Shown here: in pieces, positions 6,749-14,174 of the stretch
Numbering within the stretch: the stretch's first letter is position 1
Layout: every line of letters starts with the position of its first letter
Source of the DNA: DASYUM01 sp036001225
GTDB taxonomy: Bacteria > Methylomirabilota > Methylomirabilia > Rokubacteriales > DASRDR01
DNA length: 30,897 bases
Assembly (NCBI GenBank): GCA_036001225.1
Contig: DASYUM010000212.1
Span: 1 to 30,897 of the forward strand
Direction of reading: 5' to 3'
Translations under genes and position numbers: made by a program
Notes under the pieces: model-generated
Database searches by the model: none
What the model saw: the letters and a program-made list of their open reading frames with translations, nothing else
What the model was told of the DNA's origin: nothing

Positions 6749-7672
6749 ATGACGCGAATCGTGACGATCGGCCTGACGCTCCTCGCCACGAGCGCGCTGG
6801 CGGCGACGAATATCCACTACGACGCCCAGCAGGGAGTGAAGGACAAGGTGGAGGCCGAGCTGCGGGCGGGCGTCGCGGTGGACGTCCTGGACGCGCGCGG
6901 CCGCACGTCGCTCCTGTACGCCGTGGGGCGGGGGCGCGACGAGGTGGTCCAGCTCCTCCTCGAGAAAGGGGCCGACCCCAACCGTCCGGACCCCGATTCC
7001 GACACGCCGCTCCTCATCGCGAGTCTCCGAGGCCACCCGAGGACCGTCCAGCTCCTCCTCGACAAGGGGGCGGACCTCGACGCAACCAACCGCATCGGCT
7101 TCACCGCGCTGCACGCCGCCGCCCAGGAGGGGCACGACCCCATCGTCGAGTTGCTCCTCGCCAAGGGGGCGAGCCTCCGGGCCAAGGAACGGCGGAGCGC
7201 GACGCCCCTCCACTACGCCGCTCTCCAGGGCCGGCTCTCGACCGTGCGGCTCCTCCTCGAAAAGGGGGCTGACCCCAACGCCCGAGACGATCACGGCTGC
7301 GGGCCGCTCGTCGCGGCCGCGGCCAAGGGGCATCTCGAGGTCGCGAAGCTGCTCCTCACGCGAAAGGCCTCGCCCACCTGCGCCAATCCGCTCTTCGGCA
7401 CCGCCCTCCACGCCGCCGCGCGGGAGGGCCACGTCGCCGTCGCCGAGATGCTCCTGGCTCAGGGCGTCCCCCTCGAGGCGGAGGCCTTCGGAAAGACGGC
7501 CTTGGCGGCGGCCGTGGAGAAGGGCCGGGCGGACGTGGTGAAGCTGCTCCTGAGCAAGGGGGCGAACGTGAACGCCAAGGATGGCGGCGGCCAGTCGGTG
7601 CTGCAGCTCGCCGTGAAGAAGGGCGATCCGGCGATCGTGGACCTCCTCAAGACCCACGGCGCGAAGGAGTAG
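6749..7672 (+). CDS. Secreted ankyrin-repeat protein
   Basis: Protein of 307 residues with a short signal peptide (MTRIVTIGLTLLATSALAA) followed by eight ankyrin repeats that fill the rest of the chain. Successive repeat cores read TSLLYAVGRG, TPLLIASLRG, TALHAAAQEG, TPLHYAALQG, GPLVAAAAKG, TALHAAAREG, TALAAAVEKG and SVLQLAVKKG, each followed by a V-LLL--GA-- helix. The periplasmic or secreted location suggests protein-protein binding outside the cytoplasm; some exported bacterial ankyrin proteins protect against oxidative damage, but nothing here shows a partner. GGAGG about 6 nt before the ATG supports the start. The gene stands alone between a relic and the toxin-antitoxin pair. Confidence 0.92.
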   Translation: MTRIVTIGLTLLATSALAATNIHYDAQQGVKDKVEAELRAGVAVDVLDARGRTSLLYAVGRGRDEVVQLLLEKGADPNRPDPDSDTPLLIASLRGHPRTVQLLLDKGADLDATNRIGFTALHAAAQEGHDPIVELLLAKGASLRAKERRSATPLHYAALQGRLSTVRLLLEKGADPNARDDHGCGPLVAAAAKGHLEVAKLLLTRKASPTCANPLFGTALHAAAREGHVAVAEMLLAQGVPLEAEAFGKTALAAAVEKGRADVVKLLLSKGANVNAKDGGGQSVLQLAVKKGDPAIVDLLKTHGAKE

Positions 7673-7764
7673 GCCATGGGGCTTGGATGCGAACGTGGGC
7701 GTCCGGCGAGGCACACGCGCGCAACGCGCCGCCGCCAAAGCTGCGTCTACGCCGCCTACGCGCC

Positions 7765-7803
7765 TTGCCTAAAAGTATGACCAGCGTTATACTTGAGGCA
7801 TAC
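7765..7803 (+). promoter_or_regulatory. Promoter and probable operator of the MazEF-type module
   Basis: TTGCCT (7765-7770) and TATACT (7788-7793) are spaced by exactly 17 nt, a good sigma-70-type promoter. A 6-bp inverted repeat, AAGTAT at 7773-7778 and ATACTT at 7789-7794, lies in the spacer and overlaps the -10; a second, wider pair GTATG/CATAC is at 7775-7779 and 7799-7803. Antitoxins of this kind usually repress their own operon by binding such palindromes, so this is the likely operator. Confidence 0.7.
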
Positions 7804-7826
7804 CAGAACTCACGCGAGGTGACGAG

Positions 7827-8084
7827 ATGGCGAAGCTCGCAGCGAAAGTGGCCGTCAGTATCCCGGGCCCACTATATCAGGCTGTCGAGCGCGTCCGGAA
7901 GGCCAGCGGCAAGAGCCGGAGCGCGGTCATCCAGGACGCGCTCCGCCACTGGCTCGATCAGCATGCACAGGCCGCGCTTGTACGGGAGTACGAGGCCGGC
8001 TATCGACGCAAGCCCGAGGGCCGCCGCGAGATCCAGGCAGCGGAGGCCGCCGCCGTTCGCCTGCTCTCGACCGAAGGCTGGTAG
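7827..8084 (+). CDS. Ribbon-helix-helix antitoxin (MazE-like)
   Basis: Protein of 85 residues. The N-terminal half (KVAVSIPGPLYQAVERVRKASGKSRSAVIQDALRHWL) is a classic ribbon-helix-helix DNA-binding unit: beta strand, helix, GKSRS turn, second helix. The charged C-terminal half (about 50-85) would wrap the toxin. Its stop codon is directly followed, without a spacer, by the ATG of the MazF-like gene, the usual antitoxin-first order with tight coupling. Purine-rich GAGGTGACGAG precedes the ATG. The role as neutraliser and autorepressor is inferred from family and context. Confidence 0.88.
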   Translation: MAKLAAKVAVSIPGPLYQAVERVRKASGKSRSAVIQDALRHWLDQHAQAALVREYEAGYRRKPEGRREIQAAEAAAVRLLSTEGW

Positions 8085-8411
8085 ATGCGGCGCGGCGAGG
8101 TCTGGTGGACGGATCTGCCCCCACCAGCCGGCCGGCGCCCGGTCGTGCTACTGTCCCGTAACGAAGCCTACGCCGTCCGGGAACTGGTGACCGTGGCACC
8201 CATCACCACCCGCGCTCGGCGAATTCCGACGGAAGTGCCGCTGGGGCCCGCCGAGGGTCTGCCCAAAGCCTGCGTCGTGAACCTGGACACGATCACTACG
8301 ATTCCCAAGCGCACGTTGACCTACTCCATCGGCCCGTTGCCGGCCGAGAAGCTCGCCGCGGTGGAGCGAGCCCTGATGTTCGCCCTGGGCCTCGCCCGTC
8401 CACGCGGTTAG
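8085..8411 (+). CDS. mazF: Type II toxin, PemK/MazF family endoribonuclease
   Basis: Protein of 108 residues, the normal MazF length. It opens MRRGEVWWTDLPPPAGRRPVVLLS, the family's RGEVWW-D-P--GRRPV-LLS signature, and continues with VTVAPITTRARRIPTEVPLG, CVVNLDTITTIPKRTLTYSIGPL and a C-terminal helix. The conserved arginine and the serine/threonine of the active site (R in GRRPVV, T in APITT) are present, so the toxin looks intact. MazF toxins cut mRNA at short sequence motifs. It is co-transcribed with the ribbon-helix-helix gene immediately upstream. The recognition sequence cannot be predicted. Confidence 0.93.
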   Translation: MRRGEVWWTDLPPPAGRRPVVLLSRNEAYAVRELVTVAPITTRARRIPTEVPLGPAEGLPKACVVNLDTITTIPKRTLTYSIGPLPAEKLAAVERALMFALGLARPRG

Positions 8412-8715
8412 CGGGCAGAGGCGCGAGTCGGTCGCGGCGGGGGCGGGCCGGCGACGTCGGCAGGGAGGCTGAATCCGTCGAGCCGCGCGCACCGGGGGAC
8501 GGCCTCGTGCGCGCTCGCCGTCGAGCGGAGCCGGCGCAATCGGCCTCGGGGTGGGGAGACCGAGCAAGTCCTCGTCGAGTGTCGGTGGGAACGGTCACGC
8601 GGCAGGCGGTACCAGCGCAGGAACGCCTGCCCGGTCGGGCTTTCGGGGTCCGCCGTGCCTGCGGGAACAACCCCTCGGGATTCATGGTCCACGAGCCAGC
8701 GCGAGATCCCGGAGG
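8412..8715 (-). pseudogene. Possible decayed IS91-like transposase remnant
   Basis: No intact gene lies here. Read on the minus strand, 8447-8482 encodes LDGFSLPADVAG, which resembles the LDGFSLHAdVaVPA segment I associate with Y2/IS91-family transposases, and the upstream frame contains a plausible but eroded coding stretch. The family's downstream catalytic part is absent. The similarity is short and recalled from memory, so this is only a suggestion; the stretch may simply be non-coding. The neighbouring dispersed repeat makes a mobile-element origin more plausible. Confidence 0.3.
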
Positions 8716-8792
8716 CCTTCGAAGACCGCCTCGACCTCGGGGGGGCGGGGCTAGGCAGAGTGTTCGGTGTGATTCAACGAAGGGGAGCCAAT
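8716..8792. repeat. Dispersed repeat, copy 1
   Basis: About 77 bp that align with 12394-12467 with roughly 85-90% identity and a few one-base gaps. The best-conserved core is GGGGCGGGGCTAGGCAGAGT. Both copies lie in non-coding DNA in the same orientation, 3.7 kb apart. Confidence 0.85.
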
Positions 8793-8949
8793 TCTCGGAA
8801 GGCCGTCGGGGGTAGCCCCGGCGGCCTTCCGACCTTCCGGCGCCGACACGGCGGGCGGCACAAATCGAAGGTCGCTTGGAGCTTCCCGTTTCCAGGTGCT
8901 TCCACGGAGCCTACCACCGCCGCCCGGCGAATCGCGGTACGATACGGCC
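8793..8949. other. Intergenic leader of the DUF962 gene with a possible leaderless promoter
   Basis: Apart from TACGAT at 8938-8943, a -10-like box only 6 nt before the ATG at 8950, nothing is recognisable. No ribosome binding site precedes that ATG, so a leaderless transcript is possible. Confidence 0.35.
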
Positions 8950-9258
8950 ATGACCAGCAGGAAATACCACTCGTTCCGCGACTTCTATCCCTTTTATCTG
9001 ACCGAGCACAGCCGGAGCGGCACCCGGCGCCTGCACTTCGTGGGCACGCTGCTCGTCCTGCTGACGCTCGGGTGCGCGGTCGTCACGCGGCGGTGGGGCA
9101 TCCTCGCGCTGGTGCCTGTGTTCGGCTACGGATTCGCGTGGGTGGGCCACTTCGCGATCGAGCGGAACCGGCCGGCGACATTCCAGTACCCGCTGTACAG
9201 TCTCGCGGGCGATTTTCGGATGTTCGCCGACATGATCCGCGGCCGCGTCCCGTTCTGA
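8950..9258 (+). CDS. DUF962 (Mpo1-like) membrane protein
   Basis: Protein of 102 residues. It opens YHSFRDFYPFYLTEHSRSGTRRLHFVGT, the family's F--FYP-YL-EH---GTRRLHF-GT signature, followed by a hydrophobic hairpin (LLVLLTLGCAVVTRRWGILALVPVFGYGFAWVGHF) and -ERNRPATFQYPLYSLAGDFRMF. The histidines (EHS, LHFVG, GHF) match those proposed to bind iron in yeast Mpo1, a fatty-acid alpha-oxidation dioxygenase of the same family; whether small bacterial members share that activity is not established. The length is typical for bacterial members. The gene is convergent with the hydrolase operon that follows. Confidence 0.88.
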   Translation: MTSRKYHSFRDFYPFYLTEHSRSGTRRLHFVGTLLVLLTLGCAVVTRRWGILALVPVFGYGFAWVGHFAIERNRPATFQYPLYSLAGDFRMFADMIRGRVPF

Positions 9259-9310
9259 GACGGCAGGTGGTGGCTCGAGCCCGGGCCGCCACCCGTGGCC
9301 GGCAGCGACA

Positions 9311-10105
9311 TCAGCCTAGTCGGGACCAGGTGGAGCCAGGAAGGCAGCGCGCAGCCAGCAAGGCGTCCCACAGTCGCTTCCAGGTCCGCCAGTCGTGTCT
9401 GCCGGGAACGATGAACACCCGGTCGGCCGGAAGCGCTTCGGCCAGCAGCCGGCCGGCCGGGGCGAACTGATCGCGGTCGCCGTATCCGAGGACCAGGGCC
9501 GGCAGCTTCTCTCCCGGCGTCGCGTGGCGCTTCAACCAGCGCCACAGCCGCCGCTGATAGTCGTCTTCTCGCTCCTCGCCCGGCTGCCAGTGTCTGAGGC
9601 CGCCAGCCTCCGCGATCTCCCGCAGAAGGGCTTGGTTGCCGAGGAACGGCGCGAGGAGAACGAGCCCCTCGAGGTCGCCCGCATGCTCGGTCGCGTACAG
9701 CGCGGCACCGAGCCCGCCCAGGGAGATCCCGACCAGCCACACCCGGTCGTAGCCGGCCGCCCGGGCCGGCGCCACCACGTCCTGGCGCAGCCGCTCGAGC
9801 ACCGTTCGACGGAGGTAGTAGCCGAAATGCGCGTCGACCACGATGAGGTCTGCCGGCGCGCCGGTTCGCATCACCGCCTCGATGAAGCCGCTGAACTCGT
9901 AGTCCTCCATCAGGTCTCCGATGCCGGGCAGCAGGATCATGAGGTCGCGCGTCGGCGCGCTCGCGCAGCGGTACTGGCGGATCGCGAGCGGTGTCGGCGC
10001 CGGCAGCAGGACGATCGCCCTCGGCACGCGCCGAGCTAGCGCGCTCAGGAGGCTCCGTCGGACCCGTCGGAACCTGTGGATCCGTCGCCGAAGCCATCCC
10101 GCCAT
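9311..10105 (-). CDS. Alpha/beta hydrolase fold protein, last gene of the hydrolase operon
   Basis: Protein of 264 residues from the chosen start MAGWLRRRIHRF. Hydrolase features: LMILLPGIGDLMEDYEFSGFIEAVM (oxyanion region), VWLVGISLGGLGAALYA with nucleophile serine in GISLG, the acid in YGDRDQFAP, and a histidine in VPGRHDWRTW. The triad is therefore complete. The N-terminus is basic (WLRRRIHRFRRVRRSLL), without a clear signal peptide. I chose the ATG at 10105, 10 nt beyond the stop of the preceding gene; an earlier in-frame start would overlap that gene by about 60 nt. It is the third gene of an operon with two other hydrolase-like proteins. Substrate unknown; carboxylesterase- or thioesterase-like activity is possible. 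Confidence 0.85.
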   Translation of the reverse strand: MAGWLRRRIHRFRRVRRSLLSALARRVPRAIVLLPAPTPLAIRQYRCASAPTRDLMILLPGIGDLMEDYEFSGFIEAVMRTGAPADLIVVDAHFGYYLRRTVLERLRQDVVAPARAAGYDRVWLVGISLGGLGAALYATEHAGDLEGLVLLAPFLGNQALLREIAEAGGLRHWQPGEEREDDYQRRLWRWLKRHATPGEKLPALVLGYGDRDQFAPAGRLLAEALPADRVFIVPGRHDWRTWKRLWDALLAARCLPGSTWSRLG

Positions 10106-10115
10106 CGGGTGGCGC

Positions 10116-11528
10116 TCAGCCGATCCAGCGCACGCGAGCGCCAGTGTCCTCGCCCCCCCGAAGGCGCTCGAGCGCACTCAGCGGCAGGGGCGGCGGCAGC
10201 GGGTGGCGCGATCGAATCTTCCTCAGCAGGTCGTGGTGATAGCGCACAAAGGCGGCGAAATCGCGCGGGAACGTGCGCTCGTCGACGCCGATGAAGACGC
10301 CGCGCCGCCGCGCGCGCCCGAGCAGCGCGCGCCACTGCGCGATCCGAACGAGCCCGACCGACTCGACCCCATGCGAGAACAGCATCATGGCGATCTCGTC
10401 GAATGGCTCGACCCGATCGAGGTAGGCGGCCAGGGCCTGCGCCGAGGGCTCCTTGTTGAAGACCATCCAGAACGGCACCGAGCCGGTCCGCAGCGTCCAG
10501 TACGGCTCCAGGAGGATGAAGGACTCGACGAGGAGCCGGCCCTCGTCCACGCCGCGTTCCCGGTGCCACTGCCGGTAGAAGTCGGCCACCACGGGGCTGA
10601 GGTCCTCCGGTTGCTCGAAGAGCAGTCGGACCACGCGCCAGCCCTGCTGGCGCGCCAGCCGTTCCACGTCGTCCCGCAGGGCCGCCTCGAATCCCCACTC
10701 GGCTTCCGGGCTCTCCCCGTCGGGCGTCGGCGCATCCCACCGTGCGTGCCGAGACCGGTATCGGGAGAGATACGCTTCGACGCGTGGACTGCCCCGGTGG
10801 TACTCCTCGGCCGTGGCGCCGCCGAGCGCCCCGAATTGAAAGAGGTGCCGCTCGCCGAGTCGGGTCGTCGGCCACTTGAGCCCGCACTCCACGATCAGGA
10901 TCACCCCGCCGGGCTCGAGCGCCTCACGGAGGAAGCGCTCGTAGGCGGGCCCGAGGCGGAGTCGCTTGACGCGGAAGTAGGCCATCCGCTGAATCATGAG
11001 CCGGTCTTGATTCGGATCGTGCATGTGGTGGAGCTGCACGTCCGGGTTCTGCTCGAGGAACATCCGCGCGGGTTCCCGGGCCCATGCCAGATCCGCCTTC
11101 GGCTCGTCGGGATCGAGGCCAGCTCGGGCGACGGGCATCAAGAATGTCTGGGGCAGCCACGGCACACCGAGCGCGGCGTAGAGGTGCACGGCGGCGCCGT
11201 TCGACGACCCGATCGCCACCGCCGGGAACCGCCGCTGTGGATAGAGAGCGGCCATCCAGGCGGCAACGTCCTCGGCCTGCGCCGTGCCAAGGCGCTCGGG
11301 GGCGATGGTTTCGGCCCATCCGCCCCAAATGTAGACCTGCTCCCGAAGCACCTGGGGGAGCGCGTTCACGAGGTTGCCGACGCCCCGCATCACGGACTCG
11401 CTCCAGGGCGGGAGCTCCCCGAGAAGCGGGAAGTCGCGCCCGTGGAGGAAGCCGGCCAGCGCCCGGACCATCGCGGTGGCCGAGTCGAAGTTCGCGACGG
11501 CGGGCTTGCGCGTTCCGAACCGGGGCAT
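10116..11528 (-). CDS. Unrecognised 470-residue protein with a GxSxG-like elbow
   Basis: I do not recognise a family. Visible features: FPAVAIGSSNGAAVHLYAALG around residues 101-121 has the strand-elbow-helix look of an alpha/beta hydrolase nucleophile with S109 in G-S-S-N-G; FLREALEPGGVILIVECGLKWP around 199-220 resembles the late beta strand of class I methyltransferases (L-PGG-L-I-E); and histidines cluster in VQLHHMHDPNQDR near 165-176. There is no signal peptide or transmembrane segment. The ATG shares one base with the stop of the upstream hydrolase gene (TGATG), so the two are translationally coupled, and another hydrolase gene follows 10 nt downstream. It looks intact and soluble. A two-domain enzyme acting with the flanking hydrolases is an inference. 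Confidence 0.85.
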   Translation of the reverse strand: MPRFGTRKPAVANFDSATAMVRALAGFLHGRDFPLLGELPPWSESVMRGVGNLVNALPQVLREQVYIWGGWAETIAPERLGTAQAEDVAAWMAALYPQRRFPAVAIGSSNGAAVHLYAALGVPWLPQTFLMPVARAGLDPDEPKADLAWAREPARMFLEQNPDVQLHHMHDPNQDRLMIQRMAYFRVKRLRLGPAYERFLREALEPGGVILIVECGLKWPTTRLGERHLFQFGALGGATAEEYHRGSPRVEAYLSRYRSRHARWDAPTPDGESPEAEWGFEAALRDDVERLARQQGWRVVRLLFEQPEDLSPVVADFYRQWHRERGVDEGRLLVESFILLEPYWTLRTGSVPFWMVFNKEPSAQALAAYLDRVEPFDEIAMMLFSHGVESVGLVRIAQWRALLGRARRRGVFIGVDERTFPRDFAAFVRYHHDLLRKIRSRHPLPPPLPLSALERLRGGEDTGARVRWIG

Positions 11529-12283
11529 CAGAGTTGGAGAAAGGGTCGGATCAGATCGACGAATGGCCGAGGCGCCGCATAGTTGATCGTGTGGCCAACG
11601 CCGGGCATCACCCGCAGCTCGCCGCCCGGGAGCAGCCGCGCGACTTCCTCCGCCCAGCGCTGGGGCACGATGGGATCTCGCTCACCCCGCACTACCAGTG
11701 TCGGCGCCCCGATGCGCGGCAGCTTGTCTTCAATGCGGTCGGCGAGGACCAGCTTGAAGGTCGCCCACGCCCGCCGCGGCCCCGCCGCCCGGTAGTCCTT
11801 GAGCGAGACCCAGCCCAGCGACTTGGGCTCGTTGGGCGAGTTGAGAATCGAGCGCCAAATCTGCTGTCGCATCGTCCGCGCCGTCGGGTCGACGGTCGGC
11901 CCCTGGAGCACGAGCCGCCGAACGCGGGCGGGGTGCCGGACCGCGAACTCCGCAACGATCTGACAGCCGAACGAGTTGGCGACGAGATCGGCCCGGTCCA
12001 GGGGCACCGCGTCCATCCACGTCGCGAGCGCGTCGGCCAGCTGCGGCACCCCGAGGATGCGCCGAGGCTTGTAGCTCTTCCCGTAGCCTGGCAGGTCGGG
12101 CGCATACACGTTGCACAGCGGAGCGAGCGCCTCAGCAGTCGGGGCCATGTAGCGGCTGGACACGACCATCCCGTGCACCAGCACGACCGCCGGCCGGCCG
12201 GGGACGATGCGGCCCGCGAGCGCGTGGATCACGCCAGCCGGCAGGGGGGTCCAGACACTGACCAGGACCGGGGCCATCCCCAT
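11528..12283 (-). CDS. Alpha/beta hydrolase, first gene of the hydrolase operon
   Basis: Protein of 251 residues with a complete alpha/beta hydrolase layout: VVLVHGMVVSSRYM (HG oxyanion motif), VYAPDLPGYGKSYKP, ADLVANSFGCQIVAEFA with nucleophile serine in the elbow N-S-F-G-C, acid in RGERDPIVP and histidine in PGVGHTINY. The elbow starts with Asn and ends Gly-Cys, not the common GxSxG, a variant seen in C-C bond hydrolases and some esterases. The ATG at 12283 has AGAGG close upstream; a longer frame exists but would run through the dispersed repeat. It is the first gene of a three-gene minus-strand operon and overlaps the next start by one base. Confidence 0.88.
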   Translation of the reverse strand: MGMAPVLVSVWTPLPAGVIHALAGRIVPGRPAVVLVHGMVVSSRYMAPTAEALAPLCNVYAPDLPGYGKSYKPRRILGVPQLADALATWMDAVPLDRADLVANSFGCQIVAEFAVRHPARVRRLVLQGPTVDPTARTMRQQIWRSILNSPNEPKSLGWVSLKDYRAAGPRRAWATFKLVLADRIEDKLPRIGAPTLVVRGERDPIVPQRWAEEVARLLPGGELRVMPGVGHTINYAAPRPFVDLIRPFLQL

Positions 12284-12393
12284 GCCGCCTCTCTTCGAAC
12301 GCGCGACGATCGGGTTCCCTCGCATCGTGGCCCTGTCTCTCATGATACCCGCTCGGCCTCGACGGACGGCGTGTGGCCGGGAAGGGTGGAGGT

Positions 12394-12467
12394 CCTCGAA
12401 CACCGCCTTGACCTCGGGGGGCGGGGCTAGGCAGAGTGTGCGGTGTGATTCGGCGAAGGGGGCCAAT
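12394..12467. repeat. Dispersed repeat, copy 2
   Basis: Second copy of the element at 8716-8792, same orientation, about 74 bp, sharing the core GGGGCGGGGCTAGGCAGAGT and the tail CGGTGTGATTC. It sits in the gap between the divergent hydrolase operon and the deacylase gene. Confidence 0.85.
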
Positions 12468-12505
12468 CGTGCGCGGAGGCTCCGGCAGCGGCTGTCGCGC
12501 TCCAG

Positions 12506-12534
12506 TTGCCGCCGATCGCCGGGCCCCGTATGAT
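12506..12534 (+). promoter_or_regulatory. Promoter of the deacylase gene
   Basis: TTGCCG (12506-12511) and TATGAT (12529-12534) are separated by exactly 17 nt; the -10 box matches the consensus at five of six positions. The predicted transcript begins about 40 nt before the ATG at 12583. Confidence 0.65.
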
Positions 12535-12582
12535 CGCTCTCGTTCCCCCCGCAGACCGCCGCCGGCACCCGGGAGGTAGCGC

Positions 12583-14160
12583 ATGCTCGATCTCCTGATC
12601 ACGGGCGGGCTCGTCATCGATGGCACGGGCAACCCCGGCTTCTACGGCGCCGTCGGGATCGAGGGCGATCGGGTGCGCATCCTGCGGGGCGACCTCGCCG
12701 GCGTCCAGGCGGCTCGCGCGATCGACGCGGCCGGGCGCATCGTCTGTCCCGGTTTCATCGACATGCACGCCCACTCGGGGCTGGTGATCCTGGCCGAGCC
12801 TCGCCACGAGCCGAAGGTCCGCCAGGGCGTCACCACCGAGGTCATCGGCATCGACGGCTGTTCCTACGCCCCCTTCCATTCGCACGACGACCTCCGGCGG
12901 TTCGTCGAAGTCAACTCGGGCCTCGATGGCTGCCCGCCGCTCCCCGGCCGGTGGTCGACGGTCGAGCAGTACCTCGACTGCTTCACCGACCGCGTCGCCG
13001 TCAACATCGTCTACATCGTCGGCAACTCGCCCCTCCGCATCGGCGCCATGGGGTGGGAGGACAAGCCCCCGACGGCGGCCGAGCTGGCCAACATGGCCGC
13101 GCTCCTTCGGGTGGCGATGGAAGAAGGCGCCTGGGGCCTCTCCACCGGGCTCGACTATCCGCCCGGGAGCTACGCGGACACCGCCGAGCTGGTCGCGCTC
13201 TGCCGCGAGGCGACCCGTCTGGGCGGGATCTACCACACCCACGTGCGCTACAGCCTGGGCGACCGCTTCCTCGACCCGTTCCGGGAGGCGATCGACATCG
13301 GCCGCCAGAGCGGGATCGCGACGCACATCACCCACTTCTATCACCGCACCACCGCCCCCGCCGGCGCCCGGCGGATGCTCGGCCTGGTCGAGGACGCGCG
13401 AGAAGACGGGCTCGACGTCACCTTCGACAGCTACCCCTACGTCTTCTCGAGCACCCGCCTCAACATCGTGATCCCCCAGTGGGCCTTCGACGGCGGCCCC
13501 GAGCGGCTGCGGGCCGCGCTCGCCTCCCCGGAGGCGCGGGCCCGGATACGCAAGGAGATGACCCCCCGGGCGGCGTCGTGGCACGAGATGTGGATCACGC
13601 ACCTCAAGCGCCCGGAGCACCATCGGTTCGAGGGGCGCTCGCTGGCCGAGGTCGCGGAGCTGATGGGCAAGGACGTGGTGGACGCCGTCTGCGATCTCCT
13701 CCTGGCCGAGGACCAGCAGGTCTCCTACGTCTCCGCCGGTGCCAACGCGGGGACCCTGCCCAAGTTCGTGAGCCACCCGCTCTCGATGGTGGGCAGCGAT
13801 GCCCTGCTGATCGGGGACTACCCGAGCCCCCGCACCTACGGCACGTTCCCCGTCATCCTCGCCGAGTTCGTCCGAGAGGATCGGTTCCTCTCGCTCCCCG
13901 ACGCCATCCGCAAGATGACGTCGTTTCCGGCCCAGCGCCTCGGCCTCCCCGATCGTGGCCTCCTCCGCGACGGCTTCAAGGCCGATCTCGTCGTGTTCGA
14001 CGCCAAGACCGTCAAGGCGCCGGCGACCCACCGGGAGCCGAAGCAGTTTCCGATCGGCATCGACCACGTCGTCGTGAACGGCAAGGTGGTCGTGGACGCC
14101 GGCCGGCACACCGGCCTGCTGGCCGGCCGGGCGCTGCGGCGGGGCCGGGCGGCGACCTGA
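12583..14160 (+). CDS. N-acyl-D-amino-acid deacylase (amidohydrolase family 3)
   Basis: Metal-dependent hydrolase of 525 residues that would remove the acyl group from N-acyl-D-amino acids (D-aminoacylase/dihydroorotase-like). The chain starts with the small beta domain (LLITGGLVIDGTGNPGFYGAVGIEGDRV) and has VCPGFIDMHAHSG with metal ligands H62 and H64, TEVIGIDGCSYAP with a cysteine at the position of the metal-bridging cysteine of D-aminoacylases, EEGAWGLSTGLDYPPGSYA, IYHTHVR, ATHITHFYH and a C-terminal GLLRDGFKADLVVFDAKT closing domain. The ATG follows GGGAGG at 6 nt. NDH-2 follows 14 nt after the stop. A 91-bp near-copy of its 5' part lies at 5160. Substrate range cannot be read from sequence. 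Confidence 0.93.
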   Translation: MLDLLITGGLVIDGTGNPGFYGAVGIEGDRVRILRGDLAGVQAARAIDAAGRIVCPGFIDMHAHSGLVILAEPRHEPKVRQGVTTEVIGIDGCSYAPFHSHDDLRRFVEVNSGLDGCPPLPGRWSTVEQYLDCFTDRVAVNIVYIVGNSPLRIGAMGWEDKPPTAAELANMAALLRVAMEEGAWGLSTGLDYPPGSYADTAELVALCREATRLGGIYHTHVRYSLGDRFLDPFREAIDIGRQSGIATHITHFYHRTTAPAGARRMLGLVEDAREDGLDVTFDSYPYVFSSTRLNIVIPQWAFDGGPERLRAALASPEARARIRKEMTPRAASWHEMWITHLKRPEHHRFEGRSLAEVAELMGKDVVDAVCDLLLAEDQQVSYVSAGANAGTLPKFVSHPLSMVGSDALLIGDYPSPRTYGTFPVILAEFVREDRFLSLPDAIRKMTSFPAQRLGLPDRGLLRDGFKADLVVFDAKTVKAPATHREPKQFPIGIDHVVVNGKVVVDAGRHTGLLAGRALRRGRAAT

Positions 14161-14174
14161 GCCGGGCCGAAATC

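Noticed and set aside
9921..11582. Plus-strand frame of 553 codons opposite the 470-residue gene
   Set aside because: The minus strand has start-stop overlaps on both sides and protein-like composition; the plus frame has neither.
12427..14109. Minus-strand frame of 560 codons opposite the deacylase
   Set aside because: Antisense shadow; the plus-strand deacylase has complete family motifs.
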